Positions 54,003-62,732 of a stretch of 64,000 nucleotides of DNA are shown here, piece after piece. The DNA is from Nocardia nova SH22a (GTDB lineage: Bacteria; Actinomycetota; Actinomycetes; Mycobacteriales; Mycobacteriaceae), in contig NZ_CP006850.1 in the NCBI RefSeq assembly GCF_000523235.1, positions 5,766,001-5,830,000 on the forward strand. Direction: 5' to 3'. A model generated the notes under the pieces. That model saw nothing but the letters and a program-made list of their open reading frames with translations, searched no databases and had not been told where the DNA came from. A program made the position numbers and the translations under genes. Within the stretch, counting starts at the first letter, position 1. Each line of letters opens with the position of its first letter.

Positions 54003-55904
54003 TCAGTGATCCCAGATGTGCGGCTTACCCTGTTTGTAGAGACCCGCGTCCTGTTTGCGAATGCCGTCGAACTCCTTGATCGTCGTCCGCTTCCAGAGCT
54101 TGGCCTTGTCCGAGGTCGATCCGGAGGCGTCGAGAATGGCGTTGGCCGCCATCCGGCCGCCCTCGTTCGCGCCCTCCATGGTGGCGAGGTCGATCTCGGT
54201 CTTGTTGTAGTCGCCCGCCAGGAACATGTTCGGAATCTTGGTCGGCGACTCCGGCCGGATATCCCACGAACCGGCCGTATTGATCAGCAGAGGGTCGTCG
54301 TTGGTGTAACCCGAGCCGTTCCAGACCAATCCGGGATCCAGGAACCAGCCCACCAGGTTGTTGGCGTGGATCTTGTCGGTGGTCTTGGTGATCTGGTACC
54401 AGGCCTCCTTGGCGACGTCCTCCGGGCTCAGCTGATCGGCCGCCTTCTTGTTCTGGACGCCCGGGGTATGCCAGTCGGAGATGTCGACCGACAGGATTCC
54501 CTTGACGCTGCCGTCGCCGTATTCCTTGGCGATGTCCGGGTGCAGCTTCTTCCAGTGCGCGGTCTGGTGGATACCGGACATGCGCCACGGCGATTCGAGC
54601 CAGCCGATATGTCCGGGCGACTCGACGACATCGGTGTTGAGGTAGAACTGGATGCCGGTCATCCAGTCGCAGAACAGCTCCTTGATCCGGCCCAGCGAGG
54701 GGTCGAGCTTCAGGATGTCCTGGTTGAACAGCGCGCTGACCTTGTCGGGCGGCAGAGCGACCACGAACCAGTCCGCCTCCACCTCCTTGGTTCCGGACGC
54801 GTCCTTGATGGTCGCCGAGGCGATCTTGCCGTCCTTGACGGTGAGTGCCTGGACCGACGACCCCAGCTGCATGTCGACATTGAGCTTTTTGAGCTGAGCG
54901 GCCCACGGATCGATCCACGTCTCGGTGGTCGGCCCGCCCAGCGCGTTGTCGCTGTGCATGCCGTTGTTGTTGCGGCCCAGGAAGTTCAGCAGGAAGTTCT
55001 CGGCCTGGTTGCACATCGTCTTGGTGCTCGCGATGTCCTCCTTCGCCGCGACGAAGGTGCGGGCCAGGGTCGAGACGAGCACGCGCATGGTCTCGTTGGA
55101 GCCCTCGCCCAGATGCGCGAAGTCCTTGAACGACGTCTTCTCCCACTGCCCGACCCGGCGCTCGTCGGAGCTGGCGAAGTACACCAGCAGACGTCGTACG
55201 AAGGTGACCAGATCACCGTAGGGCAGTTTGGGAAGCCAGTACATGCCGCCCAGCAGGGTGTCGATGAGCCAGTTCGCGTCCAGCGCGGTGCCGATGTCAC
55301 CGGTCCAGAATCCGAACGGGATGGTGATGTTGCCGCCGCGCTGCTCACCCGCGGCAGTGGGGACGGCGACCAGATTGTCCTTGACGCCGTTCTTGTTGCT
55401 GCCGAACGGGATCCGCTCCATGGTGTCGAAGACGACGCGGTAGTAACCGGGGAAGAAGCGGAAGCCGTGCTCACCCGGCAGGGGCTTGCGGCCGTTGGTC
55501 ACCGGCAGCGGAGTGTCCATACTCCGTGCCTTGCCGCCCCAGGCCCGCGGCTCGAAGATGGATACCTGGAATCCGCGCTCCGCGAGTTCGTGGGCGGCGG
55601 TCATACCGGCCACGCCGCCGCCCAGGACGGCCACCCGCTTGGCGCCGGGGGCGGTCGCGGTGGTGTTCATGGCGGCCGACGGCGCGGAGGTCGTGGGCTT
55701 CGCCGGTGTCGTGGTCGCGGGCTTCGCCGAGGTGGTGCCCGACGGAGTTGTGGTTTCCGTGGGCGGCGTCGTCGTGCCCGACGGGGGCGTCGTGGTCGTG
55801 GGCTGCGCTTGCGCAACTCCCGCCGCCGCGGCAGCGGCCACGGCCAGCGAGCCCGCAGCTGCGCCCTTCAATACCTTGCGGCGGTTTACTTCGGAGTCGG
55901 CCAT
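54003..55904 (-). CDS. Tat-exported FAD-dependent oxidoreductase
   Basis: A 633-aa exported flavoprotein. The N-terminus has a twin-arginine signal (SEVNRRKVLKGAAAGSLAVA, cut near AQAQP), then a Thr/Pro-rich linker of ~45 residues (GTTTPPTETTTPSGTT and more). The FAD-binding core follows: RVAVLGGGVAGMTAAHELAE, RGFQVSIFEPRAWGGKARSM, GEHGFRFFPGYYRVVFDTME, and, in the C-terminal half, PNMFLAGDYNKTEIDLATME. This pattern resembles phytoene-desaturase or hydroxysqualene-dehydroxylase type amine oxidases; the substrate is unknown. An ATG at 55919 is an alternative start. tatA and tatB homologues lie 1-2 kb downstream. Confidence 0.85.
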   Translation of the reverse strand: MADSEVNRRKVLKGAAAGSLAVAAAAAAGVAQAQPTTTTPPSGTTTPPTETTTPSGTTSAKPATTTPAKPTTSAPSAAMNTTATAPGAKRVAVLGGGVAGMTAAHELAERGFQVSIFEPRAWGGKARSMDTPLPVTNGRKPLPGEHGFRFFPGYYRVVFDTMERIPFGSNKNGVKDNLVAVPTAAGEQRGGNITIPFGFWTGDIGTALDANWLIDTLLGGMYWLPKLPYGDLVTFVRRLLVYFASSDERRVGQWEKTSFKDFAHLGEGSNETMRVLVSTLARTFVAAKEDIASTKTMCNQAENFLLNFLGRNNNGMHSDNALGGPTTETWIDPWAAQLKKLNVDMQLGSSVQALTVKDGKIASATIKDASGTKEVEADWFVVALPPDKVSALFNQDILKLDPSLGRIKELFCDWMTGIQFYLNTDVVESPGHIGWLESPWRMSGIHQTAHWKKLHPDIAKEYGDGSVKGILSVDISDWHTPGVQNKKAADQLSPEDVAKEAWYQITKTTDKIHANNLVGWFLDPGLVWNGSGYTNDDPLLINTAGSWDIRPESPTKIPNMFLAGDYNKTEIDLATMEGANEGGRMAANAILDASGSTSDKAKLWKRTTIKEFDGIRKQDAGLYKQGKPHIWDH

Positions 55905-56119
55905 TGAATCCGTCCTCATCGACAGCAGGCCAGCGGTCGAGTCCCGATTACTTTATGCATGGGCAATCCATAAGGTCAACAATGTGTCTCGATTTGGTGC
56001 ATTGTTACAACACACTCCGGTCGCGCTCAAAGATGTTCCGTCACAGCCTGTTCGACAGACAGAGACGCAGATCGAATCCAGTGGGGGAAGAAAGTATCGC
56101 CTTCATCCGGAAACACGAC

Positions 56120-56159
56120 GTGGTGCCCACCCTCACCGATGAGCAAGGATGGGCACCAC
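56120..56159 (-). terminator. Terminator hairpin of the first small secreted gene
   Basis: GTGGTGCCCA (56120-56129) and TGGGCACCAC (56150-56159) form a perfect 10-bp stem 48 nt after the stop of the small secreted gene at 56207. Confidence 0.6.
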
Positions 56160-56206
56160 GATCGTGCGATTATCGGGGTTCCGGTCGAACCCGCGGCATC
56201 ATTCGA

Positions 56207-56500
56207 TTATCCCGGCACGCAGAGCGGAACGCTGGAAGCTGTGGTCGCGCCACACAATCCGAGATTCGCGCTGAAACTCGCCAGGGCCGGAAGAGAACCG
56301 ACGGAACCGGCACTCGACCCCACATCCGGAATTCCGGAACTCAGGAATCCGGGCACTCCGGCCGAGGAACCGGCCAGACTGTCGTCCACGAAGGACAGCC
56401 CCGAGGGCGCCGGCGCCACAGCGGCGCCCGCGGCGCCGGCACCGAGCGAGACACCGCCGACGACGACGGCTGCTACACAAAGCTTTTCGAAGACACGCAT
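56207..56500 (-). CDS. Small secreted protein 1
   Basis: A 97-aa protein with a Sec signal peptide (MRVFEKLCVAAVVVGGVSLG, cleaved near GAAVAPA). The mature part is Ser/Gly/Ala-rich with no charged core and ends NLGLCGATTASSVPLCVPG, with a Cys pair 11 apart. It loosely resembles chaplins and other small exported surface proteins of actinomycetes, but no chaplin domain is recognised. It is flanked by hairpins and reads in the same direction as small protein 2 and tatA. Confidence 0.65.
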   Translation of the reverse strand: MRVFEKLCVAAVVVGGVSLGAGAAGAAVAPAPSGLSFVDDSLAGSSAGVPGFLSSGIPDVGSSAGSVGSLPALASFSANLGLCGATTASSVPLCVPG

Positions 56501-56540
56501 ACTGAACTACAACCTTCTTGCGCGGCTGAATTCATGAGGG

Positions 56541-56576
56541 CGAGCGCCCGGGCACTCGAGGCGATCCGGGCGCTCG
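56541..56576 (-). terminator. Terminator hairpin of the second small secreted gene
   Basis: CGAGCGCCCGG (56541-56551) and CCGGGCGCTCG (56566-56576) form a perfect 11-bp stem, 11 nt after the stop of the gene at 56588. Confidence 0.65.
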
Positions 56577-56587
56577 CATCGGTACGG

Positions 56588-56824
56588 CTAGCTGCAGCCG
56601 GGCAGGTCCGGAACCGAGGAGCCGATCACCGACGCACCCGAACCGGTGATACCGGTGATGAAGGCGCAGCCGAACTCACTCACGCCGTCGAGAATGCCCG
56701 AACCGGTGCTCGGCAGGGACGAACCGGTGTCGCCGGAGCCGCTGTCGGCCACCGCGGGTCCGGCGGCCAGCACCAAGCCTCCGGCGATCGCGATACCCGC
56801 ACATGTTTTCTTGAATGCACTCAT
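56588..56824 (-). CDS. Small secreted protein 2
   Basis: A 78-aa protein with a Sec signal peptide (MSAFKKTCAGIAIAGGLVLA, AGPAVADSG cleavage). The mature half is Gly/Ser-rich, with Cys near FGCAFITGITG and a final DLPGCS. Size, signal and a C-terminal Cys pair mirror small protein 1, so the two may be divergent paralogues, though identity is low. ATG 56824 is chosen as the first start before the signal; the longer frame is not conserved. Confidence 0.65.
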   Translation of the reverse strand: MSAFKKTCAGIAIAGGLVLAAGPAVADSGSGDTGSSLPSTGSGILDGVSEFGCAFITGITGSGASVIGSSVPDLPGCS

Positions 56825-56969
56825 AACCTGACAACTCTCTCTTGCGCGGCGACTTATGTGGTCGGAGAAAAGACTATCCGAGTTCCACTGTGCCGCAATA
56901 TCACTCGTGACGATGCACAAAAGGGACGGCCGGTCGAGATATGCACGACGACAGCCACGCAAAGAAAAA

Positions 56970-56993
56970 GCCGGGCCCCGTCAGGGGCCCGGC
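56970..56993 (-). terminator. Intrinsic terminator of tatA
   Basis: GCCGGGCCCC (56970-56979) and GGGGCCCGGC (56984-56993) form a perfect 10-bp stem with a GTCA loop. On the minus strand it is followed by CTTTTTCTTT, the classical intrinsic-terminator layout, 38 nt after the tatA stop. Confidence 0.85.
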
Positions 56994-57030
56994 CGAGGCG
57001 TCAGCCGCATTCTTCGGACGAACGCCGTGA

Positions 57031-57297
57031 TCAGATTTCCACTGTCTGCCTGCCGTTCCGGGACGCCACCGGAGCAGAAGTATCCGGTGGCGAGGCGGGC
57101 AGTTCCTTCGTGGTCACGGCCCCTTCCTCGGCCGCCTGCTGTTCTTCTTTGGCCGCCTGCATTTCCTGCACTTCGCTCTTGAAGATACGCAGTGACCGCC
57201 CCATACTGCGGGCCGCGTCGGGGAGCCTTTTCGCCCCGAACAACACGATGAACAATCCCGCTATGACCAGCCAGTGTGTCGCGCTCAGCGAACCCAT
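57031..57297 (-). CDS. tatA: TatA-family twin-arginine translocase subunit
   Basis: An 88-aa protein. One transmembrane helix ([18 protein letters not shown], residues ~4-21) is followed by the Tat hinge [20 protein letters not shown] and an amphipathic helix, then a Glu/Thr-rich tail. The LFGAKRLP...GRSLRIFK pattern is that of TatA. Stand-alone location, without tatC, suggests an extra copy; whether the genome has another cannot be seen here. It ends at an excellent intrinsic terminator. Confidence 0.85.
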   Translation of the reverse strand: MGSLSATHWLVIAGLFIVLFGAKRLPDAARSMGRSLRIFKSEVQEMQAAKEEQQAAEEGAVTTKELPASPPDTSAPVASRNGRQTVEI

Positions 57298-57615
57298 GAC
57301 AGTGACCTCCTACCGTGCGAAAGGTGAACGACCCGCCGGGGATTCGGCCACCGGATCGCACGGTGCGGCCCGGATCACGGCGGGACCGTACCTGATTCAG
57401 CGAGCTGTAGCGTACTCACCGGCATCAGGGCATTTGCGCAGACAGATTATCCGGAACACGTACGGAAACAAGGCATCTGGTGATAATGCACAAACAATAT
57501 CCGGAATCGGACGGAACTCGGCATATACAACAGATGACGAAGAATTCCTGTGCATCGACACAGTGTCCACCTCGGTGCGCCTCGAAAACCCTTGGCGGAG
57601 CGCTATTCTCCAGGC

Positions 57616-58161
57616 ATGTTCGGTGGTATCGGCTGGCCCGAATTCATGATTCTACTCATTGCGGCGCTGGTCATTCTCGGCCCGGAACGGCTGCCCGGCG
57701 CGATGCAATGGACCATGAACGCCGTCCGGCAGGCCCGCGATTACGTCAGCGGCACGGCCGAACAACTGCGCTCCGAAATCGGTCCCGAAGTGGACCAGTT
57801 CCGCGAACCCCTCGCGCAGCTACGCGAACTCCGCGGAATGTCGCCGCGCGACATCACCACGAAATACCTGCTGGACGGTGATGATTCGATCCTCACCGGC
57901 GAATTCGGCCCGGCTCCGGGAACCGCCGAACCGGTCGCGGAAAGCGCCGCGGAATCGGCCGTCACGGCGCCTCCGGAAACCGTCACGTTCCGCGAGACGA
58001 TTCCGCCCGCCAACTGCGGGACCATCACTCCCTCGGAGCCGGTGGACCCGGCCAACTGCGGCGTGGTCGATTCGGCCGGGTGGGCAGATATACAGCCGAC
58101 CGGTCCGGCCGAGCCCGCCCTCGGCGCCGAACTGCCACGGATCGATATCGACGCCACATAG
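57616..58161 (+). CDS. tatB: TatB-family twin-arginine translocase subunit
   Basis: A 181-aa protein. The N-terminal helix [20 protein letters not shown] and [20 protein letters not shown] are the TatB hallmark. The amphipathic helix runs to about residue 70, and an Ala/Glu/Pro-rich tail (with [20 protein letters not shown]) ends the protein. ATG 57616 starts the helix. It is divergent from tatA with a 318-nt gap, and no tatC is present. Confidence 0.85.
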   Translation: MFGGIGWPEFMILLIAALVILGPERLPGAMQWTMNAVRQARDYVSGTAEQLRSEIGPEVDQFREPLAQLRELRGMSPRDITTKYLLDGDDSILTGEFGPAPGTAEPVAESAAESAVTAPPETVTFRETIPPANCGTITPSEPVDPANCGVVDSAGWADIQPTGPAEPALGAELPRIDIDAT

Positions 58162-58286
58162 GGGCGCACTCGGCGGCCTGGATCCTCCGCGACCGGACCG
58201 GTGGACCGGGATCCGAACCCGGCAGCGAGCAGACCCTCTGGGCCGCAACCCGTTTCCGCGGCCCGAGGCGGTTCGGCAGCGAGTCG

Positions 58287-58724
58287 CTAGCCGTGCATAT
58301 CGACCGTGATACGGGATGCGTCGGGGAAATGAGTTGCACCGGTGGTCAGTTCGATCTCGATACGTCCGGCGCCCGGCGTGATGGTGAGCGAGTTGGTCTC
58401 GTTGCGGAACATGCGCCGCGACACGGTGCCGGTCGCGCCGGTATCCAGGTTGTGCCAGTCGACGACGGCCTCCACCGACTGCCCGCATCCAGCGCTGCCG
58501 GTGCCGCTCACATCGTTGGTCTGGTAACCGATGCCGACGTTGTCGCTGTCGTCGAAGATGTTGACCTTGGCATTGATCGTGCTCAGGCAGAGGCCACCGT
58601 CGTACATCGCGTAGAGCGTCGGCATGCCGGTGTGGGTCTCGGCCACCGCCGGTGCGGCCGTGAACAGCAACGCGGCACCGACGGCACCGGCCGTGAGAGC
58701 GGACATCGCGACTGGAGAGGGCAT
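58287..58724 (-). CDS. Secreted protein of unknown function
   Basis: A 145-aa exported protein. The signal peptide MSALTAGAVGAALLFTAAPA is cleaved near AVAETHT, and the mature domain is a predicted beta-rich fold (ALYMYDGG-like start TLYAMYDGGLCLSTINAKVN, GYQTNDVSGTGSAGCGQSVE, RMFRNETNSLTITPGAGRIE) with a Cys pair that may bond. AAGGAGTG lies 4-5 nt before ATG 58724. I do not recognise the family. It is convergent with tatB. Confidence 0.7.
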   Translation of the reverse strand: MPSPVAMSALTAGAVGAALLFTAAPAVAETHTGMPTLYAMYDGGLCLSTINAKVNIFDDSDNVGIGYQTNDVSGTGSAGCGQSVEAVVDWHNLDTGATGTVSRRMFRNETNSLTITPGAGRIEIELTTGATHFPDASRITVDMHG

Positions 58725-58927
58725 CGGACACTCCTTGCCGGAACGAGGCGAGCACAGGCAGGTCGAACTGTACCTCGCTCCGAACCCCACGCGGCCGAAA
58801 ATGTCTGCGGCGACGCCGGATTCGCGGCGTCGCGCCACCAGGACCGCCGCAGTGTCGGCCGTAGCCGTGCGAGGGTTGCCCACGGCGGGCTCGATCAGGT
58901 CCGCCGGGCGCACACGAGCGTGGTGTG

Positions 58928-59161
58928 CTAGTCCTTCTTCATCATCTCGTAGATGCGCTTGCAGTCCGGACAAACCGGGGAGCCGGGCTTGGCGGAGCGG
59001 GTCACCGGGAACACCTCGCCGCACAGGGCGACCACGTGGGTGCCCATGACCGCGCTCTCGGCGATCTTGTCCTTCTTCACGTAGTGGAAGTATTTGGGGG
59101 TGTCGCTGTCGGTCGACTCGTCGGTGGTCGTATCCGGGCGTACCAGGGTATCGGTGCTCAC
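58928..59161 (-). CDS. DUF3039 protein
   Basis: A 77-aa protein with the DUF3039 pattern: SDTPKYFHYVKKDKIAESAV, GTHVVALCGEVFPVTRSAKP and SPVCPDCKRIYEMMKKD, in which three Cys (LCG, CPDC) suggest a zinc site. The family is actinobacterial and conserved near DUF3099 genes. Function unknown. Confidence 0.87.
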   Translation of the reverse strand: MSTDTLVRPDTTTDESTDSDTPKYFHYVKKDKIAESAVMGTHVVALCGEVFPVTRSAKPGSPVCPDCKRIYEMMKKD

Positions 59162-59285
59162 CCCATCGATTCTGCCATCGCCGCGCGCCGGAGGTCGGCG
59201 GGTACCGCCAACCCGGCCCCGGACCGTGGGGATGTGCGCGGCGGGCGCGTGTGCATTCGATCATGCGGAGTGGAAGACTCGAGGT

Positions 59286-59831
59286 ATGCAGCGTGACCGC
59301 GACTCCTTCGATCCACCGCCAGAGTCCGGGACATCGGGCCCGGGATCGGCCGGTGCGGAGCGTGCGGACGCACAGGAGGATGCGGCCACTTCCGGGGCCG
59401 AGGGCGCCGAGGCGACCGGAGACGACGGCACGCCGACGGCCGAGCCGGGATTCGAGCAGCGGCCCGCGGGATCGGTACCGCGCCCCACCCGCGTCTCGGT
59501 GGGTTACTTCCCCGGTGAGGACAAACATCCGGCCCTGATCACCGAGGCCGCGCCGTCGCTCGATCAGCAGCATCGCGCCCGGGTGAAGCGGTACTCGATC
59601 CTCATGGGTTTCCGTATTCCCTGCCTGATCCTGGCCGCGGTGGCCTACGGGCTGTGGAGCAACGCGCTGATCTCCCTGCTGATCATCGGAGTCTCCATTC
59701 CGCTGCCGTGGATCGCGGTACTCGTCGCCAACGACCGGCCGCCGCGCAGCAAGGACGAGCCGAGCCGCTGGGACGGCCGACGGGCGGCCAAGGCGCTCGA
59801 ATCCCGCCCGCACCGCTCGATCGACGGCTGA
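59286..59831 (+). CDS. DUF3099 membrane protein
   Basis: A 181-aa protein. A ~75-residue acidic, Ala/Glu/Gly-rich N-terminus leads to the DUF3099 domain with LITEAAPSLDQQHRARVKRY and two transmembrane helices (YSILMGFRIPCLILAAVAYG and LISLLIIGVSIPLPWIAVLV), then NDRPPRSKDEPSRW. ATG 59286 is used. It is divergent from the DUF3039 gene. Confidence 0.85.
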   Translation: MQRDRDSFDPPPESGTSGPGSAGAERADAQEDAATSGAEGAEATGDDGTPTAEPGFEQRPAGSVPRPTRVSVGYFPGEDKHPALITEAAPSLDQQHRARVKRYSILMGFRIPCLILAAVAYGLWSNALISLLIIGVSIPLPWIAVLVANDRPPRSKDEPSRWDGRRAAKALESRPHRSIDG

Positions 59832-59888
59832 CACTCCGGCGCCCCACCCAGCGCCGCCGCCGGTCACCCTCGGTGGCAGAGTTCAGCT

Positions 59889-61418
59889 GTGCCTGCCGAC
59901 CGGACGACCGCCTCCCTGCTCACCGCCCTCGCACCCGCCCTGCGCACCGCGCTGATCCGGGTGCGCTACGACGCCGACACGGTGCTCGACGTGCTGGGCG
60001 CCGACGCGCACGCCGCGCTGGGCCGTTCGGAACCGGTGCCGGTGCGGCGTGCCGCGCGGGACGCGGGAGAGCTGGGCACGCTGATCCGGCTGCTCCTGCT
60101 CGGGGACGCGCTGCCGGACACCGAGGTGGCCGCGGCACTGGCGCCGCTGGACATCGACCGTGCGGTGGCCGCCGGACTGCTCGACCGCGACGGTGATCTC
60201 GTCCGCGCGGCCCTGGATCTGCGGCCCCTGGACCTGGGCTCGGGCACCCGCTGGGTGCTGTCGGATCTCGACGATTCGATGCGGCGGCGCACACTCGACG
60301 CCGAACACGTGCTGGGCGTCGGACAGGCATCGCTGTCGCTGTTGCGGGCCACGCCCACCGATCCGGTCGGCTCGGTACTCGACCTGGGGACCGGCTGCGG
60401 TGTGCAGGCGGTCCACGCGGCGGGATACGCCCGCACGGCCACCGGCACCGATGTCAGCCGCCGGGCGCTGTGGCTGGCCGAGGCGACCGCCGCCGTCAAC
60501 GAGCTCGACATCGAACTCGTCGAAGGGTCCTGGTTCGAGCCGGTGGCCGGGCGGCGATTCGATCAGGTGGTGGCCAATCCCCCGTTCGTGGTCGGGCCCG
60601 CGCGCATCGAGCACACCTACCGGGATTCCGGCCTGGCCCTGGACGGGGCCAGTGAGCTGGTGATCTCGCAGGCGCCCGCCCTGCTGAATCCGGGCGGAAC
60701 CGCCGCGATGCTGGCCTCCTGGATCCACACCGGCGACGCCGACTGGCGGGCCCGGGTCGCGAGCTGGCTGCCCGATCACGGTGTCGACGCCTGGATCGTC
60801 CAGCGTGATGTCGCCGACCCGGCGCTGTACGTGGGAACGTGGCTGCGCGACGCGGGCCTCGATCCCCGCGACCCCGAGGCGCAGGACCGGGCCGAACAGT
60901 GGCTGGCCGCATTCGACGCCGCCGACGTGGAGGGCATCGGATTCGGATTCGTCTATCTGCGCGCCATCGACGGGCCCACCGAGGTGCTCGCCGAGGATCT
61001 GACGCACGGTTTCGACGATCCGCTGGGCGCCGAGGCGCCGGACTATTTCCGGCGCTCGGCCTGGTTGCGATCGGTGGTCGCGGACAACGACATCGCCTGG
61101 GGAACCCGCTTCGCGGTCGATGCCGCCACCGCCCTGGAACGGGTGCTGCTGCCCGGCGCCGAGGGCTGGGAACAGCGGGTCGTGCGGTTGCACCGCGGTG
61201 ACGGCCCGCGCTGGCAGCACGAGATCGACGACACCCTCGCCGCGTTGCTGGCGGGAATGCGGCCCGGCGGCCTGCCGTTGGAAGAACTGGTCGAATTGCT
61301 CGCAATCGGCCACACCGGCACACCCGCCACACCGCAATTCCGTTCCGACGCCCTCACGGCGATCGCGGGGCTGGTCCGGCACGGTCTGATCGCACCGGAG
61401 CAGTTCACCGCGGGCTGA
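59889..61418 (+). CDS. Class I SAM-dependent methyltransferase (DUF7059 plus N5-glutamine/N6-adenine type)
   Basis: A 509-aa protein. A helical N-terminal half (residues 1-150, DUF7059-like) precedes the Rossmann methyltransferase core with VLDLGTGCGVQAVHAAGYAR and the NPPFV motif (VVANPPFVVGPARIEHTYRD), the signature of HemK-like and N6-adenine enzymes. The substrate is not known. GTG 59889 starts the frame. The C-terminal 150 residues (YFRRSAWLRSVVADNDIAWG and after) have no recognised domain. Confidence 0.85.
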   Translation: MPADRTTASLLTALAPALRTALIRVRYDADTVLDVLGADAHAALGRSEPVPVRRAARDAGELGTLIRLLLLGDALPDTEVAAALAPLDIDRAVAAGLLDRDGDLVRAALDLRPLDLGSGTRWVLSDLDDSMRRRTLDAEHVLGVGQASLSLLRATPTDPVGSVLDLGTGCGVQAVHAAGYARTATGTDVSRRALWLAEATAAVNELDIELVEGSWFEPVAGRRFDQVVANPPFVVGPARIEHTYRDSGLALDGASELVISQAPALLNPGGTAAMLASWIHTGDADWRARVASWLPDHGVDAWIVQRDVADPALYVGTWLRDAGLDPRDPEAQDRAEQWLAAFDAADVEGIGFGFVYLRAIDGPTEVLAEDLTHGFDDPLGAEAPDYFRRSAWLRSVVADNDIAWGTRFAVDAATALERVLLPGAEGWEQRVVRLHRGDGPRWQHEIDDTLAALLAGMRPGGLPLEELVELLAIGHTGTPATPQFRSDALTAIAGLVRHGLIAPEQFTAG

Positions 61419-61474
61419 GCGATCCTCACCGAGCCGATGCCGACCGCCCCGGCGGAAGACATCTCCCGAGGAGT

Positions 61475-61490
61475 GTTCCTTCTTAGGAAC
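61475..61490. promoter_or_regulatory. Inverted repeat upstream of sigB
   Basis: GTTCCT and AGGAAC, separated by TCTT, form a 6-bp palindrome 59 nt upstream of the SigE/SigH-type promoter. It could be an operator or a further -35-like GGAAC element on one strand. Confidence 0.3.
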
Positions 61491-61548
61491 TTCTCAGACG
61501 AAGGTTGCGAAAGCCGCAGCTCAGAACGGTTTATCGGCGGCGGGGCGG

Positions 61549-61574
61549 GGAACTTTCCCAATGTCGGGTCCGTT
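61549..61574 (+). promoter_or_regulatory. SigE/SigH-type promoter of sigB
   Basis: GGAAC at 61549-61553 and CGTT at 61571-61574, 17 nt apart, match the ECF sigma consensus GGAAC-N16/17-CGTT used by SigE and SigH. The distance to the sigB start (61610) is normal. In mycobacteria sigB is known to be transcribed by SigE and SigH. Confidence 0.6.
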
Positions 61575-61609
61575 GATCGGAGTGAGACACCACCGACAGG
61601 AGGCAAGTC

Positions 61610-62578
61610 ATGACAAGCCCCGCCACCACCCGAGTGCGCGCCATCGATTCCGACCTCGACGCCCAGAGCCCCGCCGCCGACCTGGTACGTGTGTACCTGA
61701 ACGGGATCGGCAAGACGGCACTGCTCACGGCCGCCGACGAGGTCGAGTTGGCCAAGCGCATCGAGGCGGGCCTCTATGCCCAGAACCTGTTGGAGACGGG
61801 CAAGCGACTGTCCGCCACCCGCAAGCGTGATCTGGCGATCCTGGTCCGCGACGGCCAGGCCGCTCGCCAGCATCTGCTGGAAGCCAACCTCCGCCTGGTC
61901 GTATCGCTGGCCAAGCGCTACACCGGTCGCGGTATGCCGCTGCTGGACCTGATCCAGGAAGGCAACCTGGGCCTGATCCGCGCGATGGAGAAGTTCGACT
62001 ACGCCAAGGGCTTCAAGTTCTCCACCTACGCGACCTGGTGGATCCGCCAGGCCATCACGCGCGGCATGGCCGATCAGAGCCGCACCATCCGGCTGCCCGT
62101 GCATCTGGTCGAGCAGGTCAACAAGCTGGCGCGGATCAAGCGGGAACTGCATCAGCAGCTGGGCCGGGAGGCCAGTGACGACGAACTGTCGGCCGAGTCG
62201 GGCATCCCGGTGGAGAAGATCGCCGATCTGCTCGACCACAGCCGCGACCCGGTAAGCCTGGACATGCCGGTCGGCAACGACGAGGAAGCCCCGCTGGGCG
62301 ACTTCATCGAGGACTCGGAGGCGACCTCCGCCGAGAGCGCCGTCATCGCCGGGCTCATGCACCGCGATGTGCGCAGTGTGCTGGCAACCCTCGACGAGCG
62401 GGAACAGCAGGTCATCCGCCTGCGGTTCGGGCTCGACGACGGCCAGCCCCGCACCCTCGACCAGATCGGCAAACTGTTCGGTCTCTCGCGCGAGCGCGTG
62501 CGCCAGATCGAGCGCGAAGTCATGGCCAAGCTGCGGAAGGGCGAGCGGGCCGACCGCCTGCGCGCCTACGCCAGCTAG
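61610..62578 (+). CDS. sigB: Principal-like RNA polymerase sigma factor SigB
   Basis: A 322-aa sigma-70 protein, shorter than SigA as it lacks region 1.1. It has [20 protein letters not shown] (1.2), [20 protein letters not shown] (2.3-2.4), [20 protein letters not shown] (3) and [20 protein letters not shown] (4.2), almost identical to SigA in regions 2 and 4. It drives stationary-phase and stress genes in relatives. A SigE/SigH-type promoter and a palindrome lie upstream, and a hairpin follows. Position matches Rv2710. Confidence 0.95.
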   Translation: MTSPATTRVRAIDSDLDAQSPAADLVRVYLNGIGKTALLTAADEVELAKRIEAGLYAQNLLETGKRLSATRKRDLAILVRDGQAARQHLLEANLRLVVSLAKRYTGRGMPLLDLIQEGNLGLIRAMEKFDYAKGFKFSTYATWWIRQAITRGMADQSRTIRLPVHLVEQVNKLARIKRELHQQLGREASDDELSAESGIPVEKIADLLDHSRDPVSLDMPVGNDEEAPLGDFIEDSEATSAESAVIAGLMHRDVRSVLATLDEREQQVIRLRFGLDDGQPRTLDQIGKLFGLSRERVRQIEREVMAKLRKGERADRLRAYAS

Positions 62579-62588
62579 GTCTGGAGAC

Positions 62589-62615
62589 GCTGGGCCGACC
62601 GGAATCCGGCCCAGC
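62589..62615 (+). terminator. Hairpin after sigB
   Basis: GCTGGGCCG (62589-62597) and CGGCCCAGC (62607-62615) form a 9-bp stem with a 9-nt loop, 10 nt after the sigB stop. There is no T-tract. Confidence 0.6.
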
Positions 62616-62732
62616 ACCACCCCGGTGGCCGGATGTCGCGGTCACCTCCGCAACGTCGGCCGATGCCGGTGTGCCCCTCCCCCTCCGGGCGCACCCGTCG
62701 GCCGACGTGTTTCTTCTCCCGCGGGTTCCGCG

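Noticed and set aside
55526..57649. 707-codon plus-strand open frame
   Set aside because: It is the antisense shadow of the FAD oxidoreductase, small secreted genes and tatA, with Arg-rich composition and no domain.
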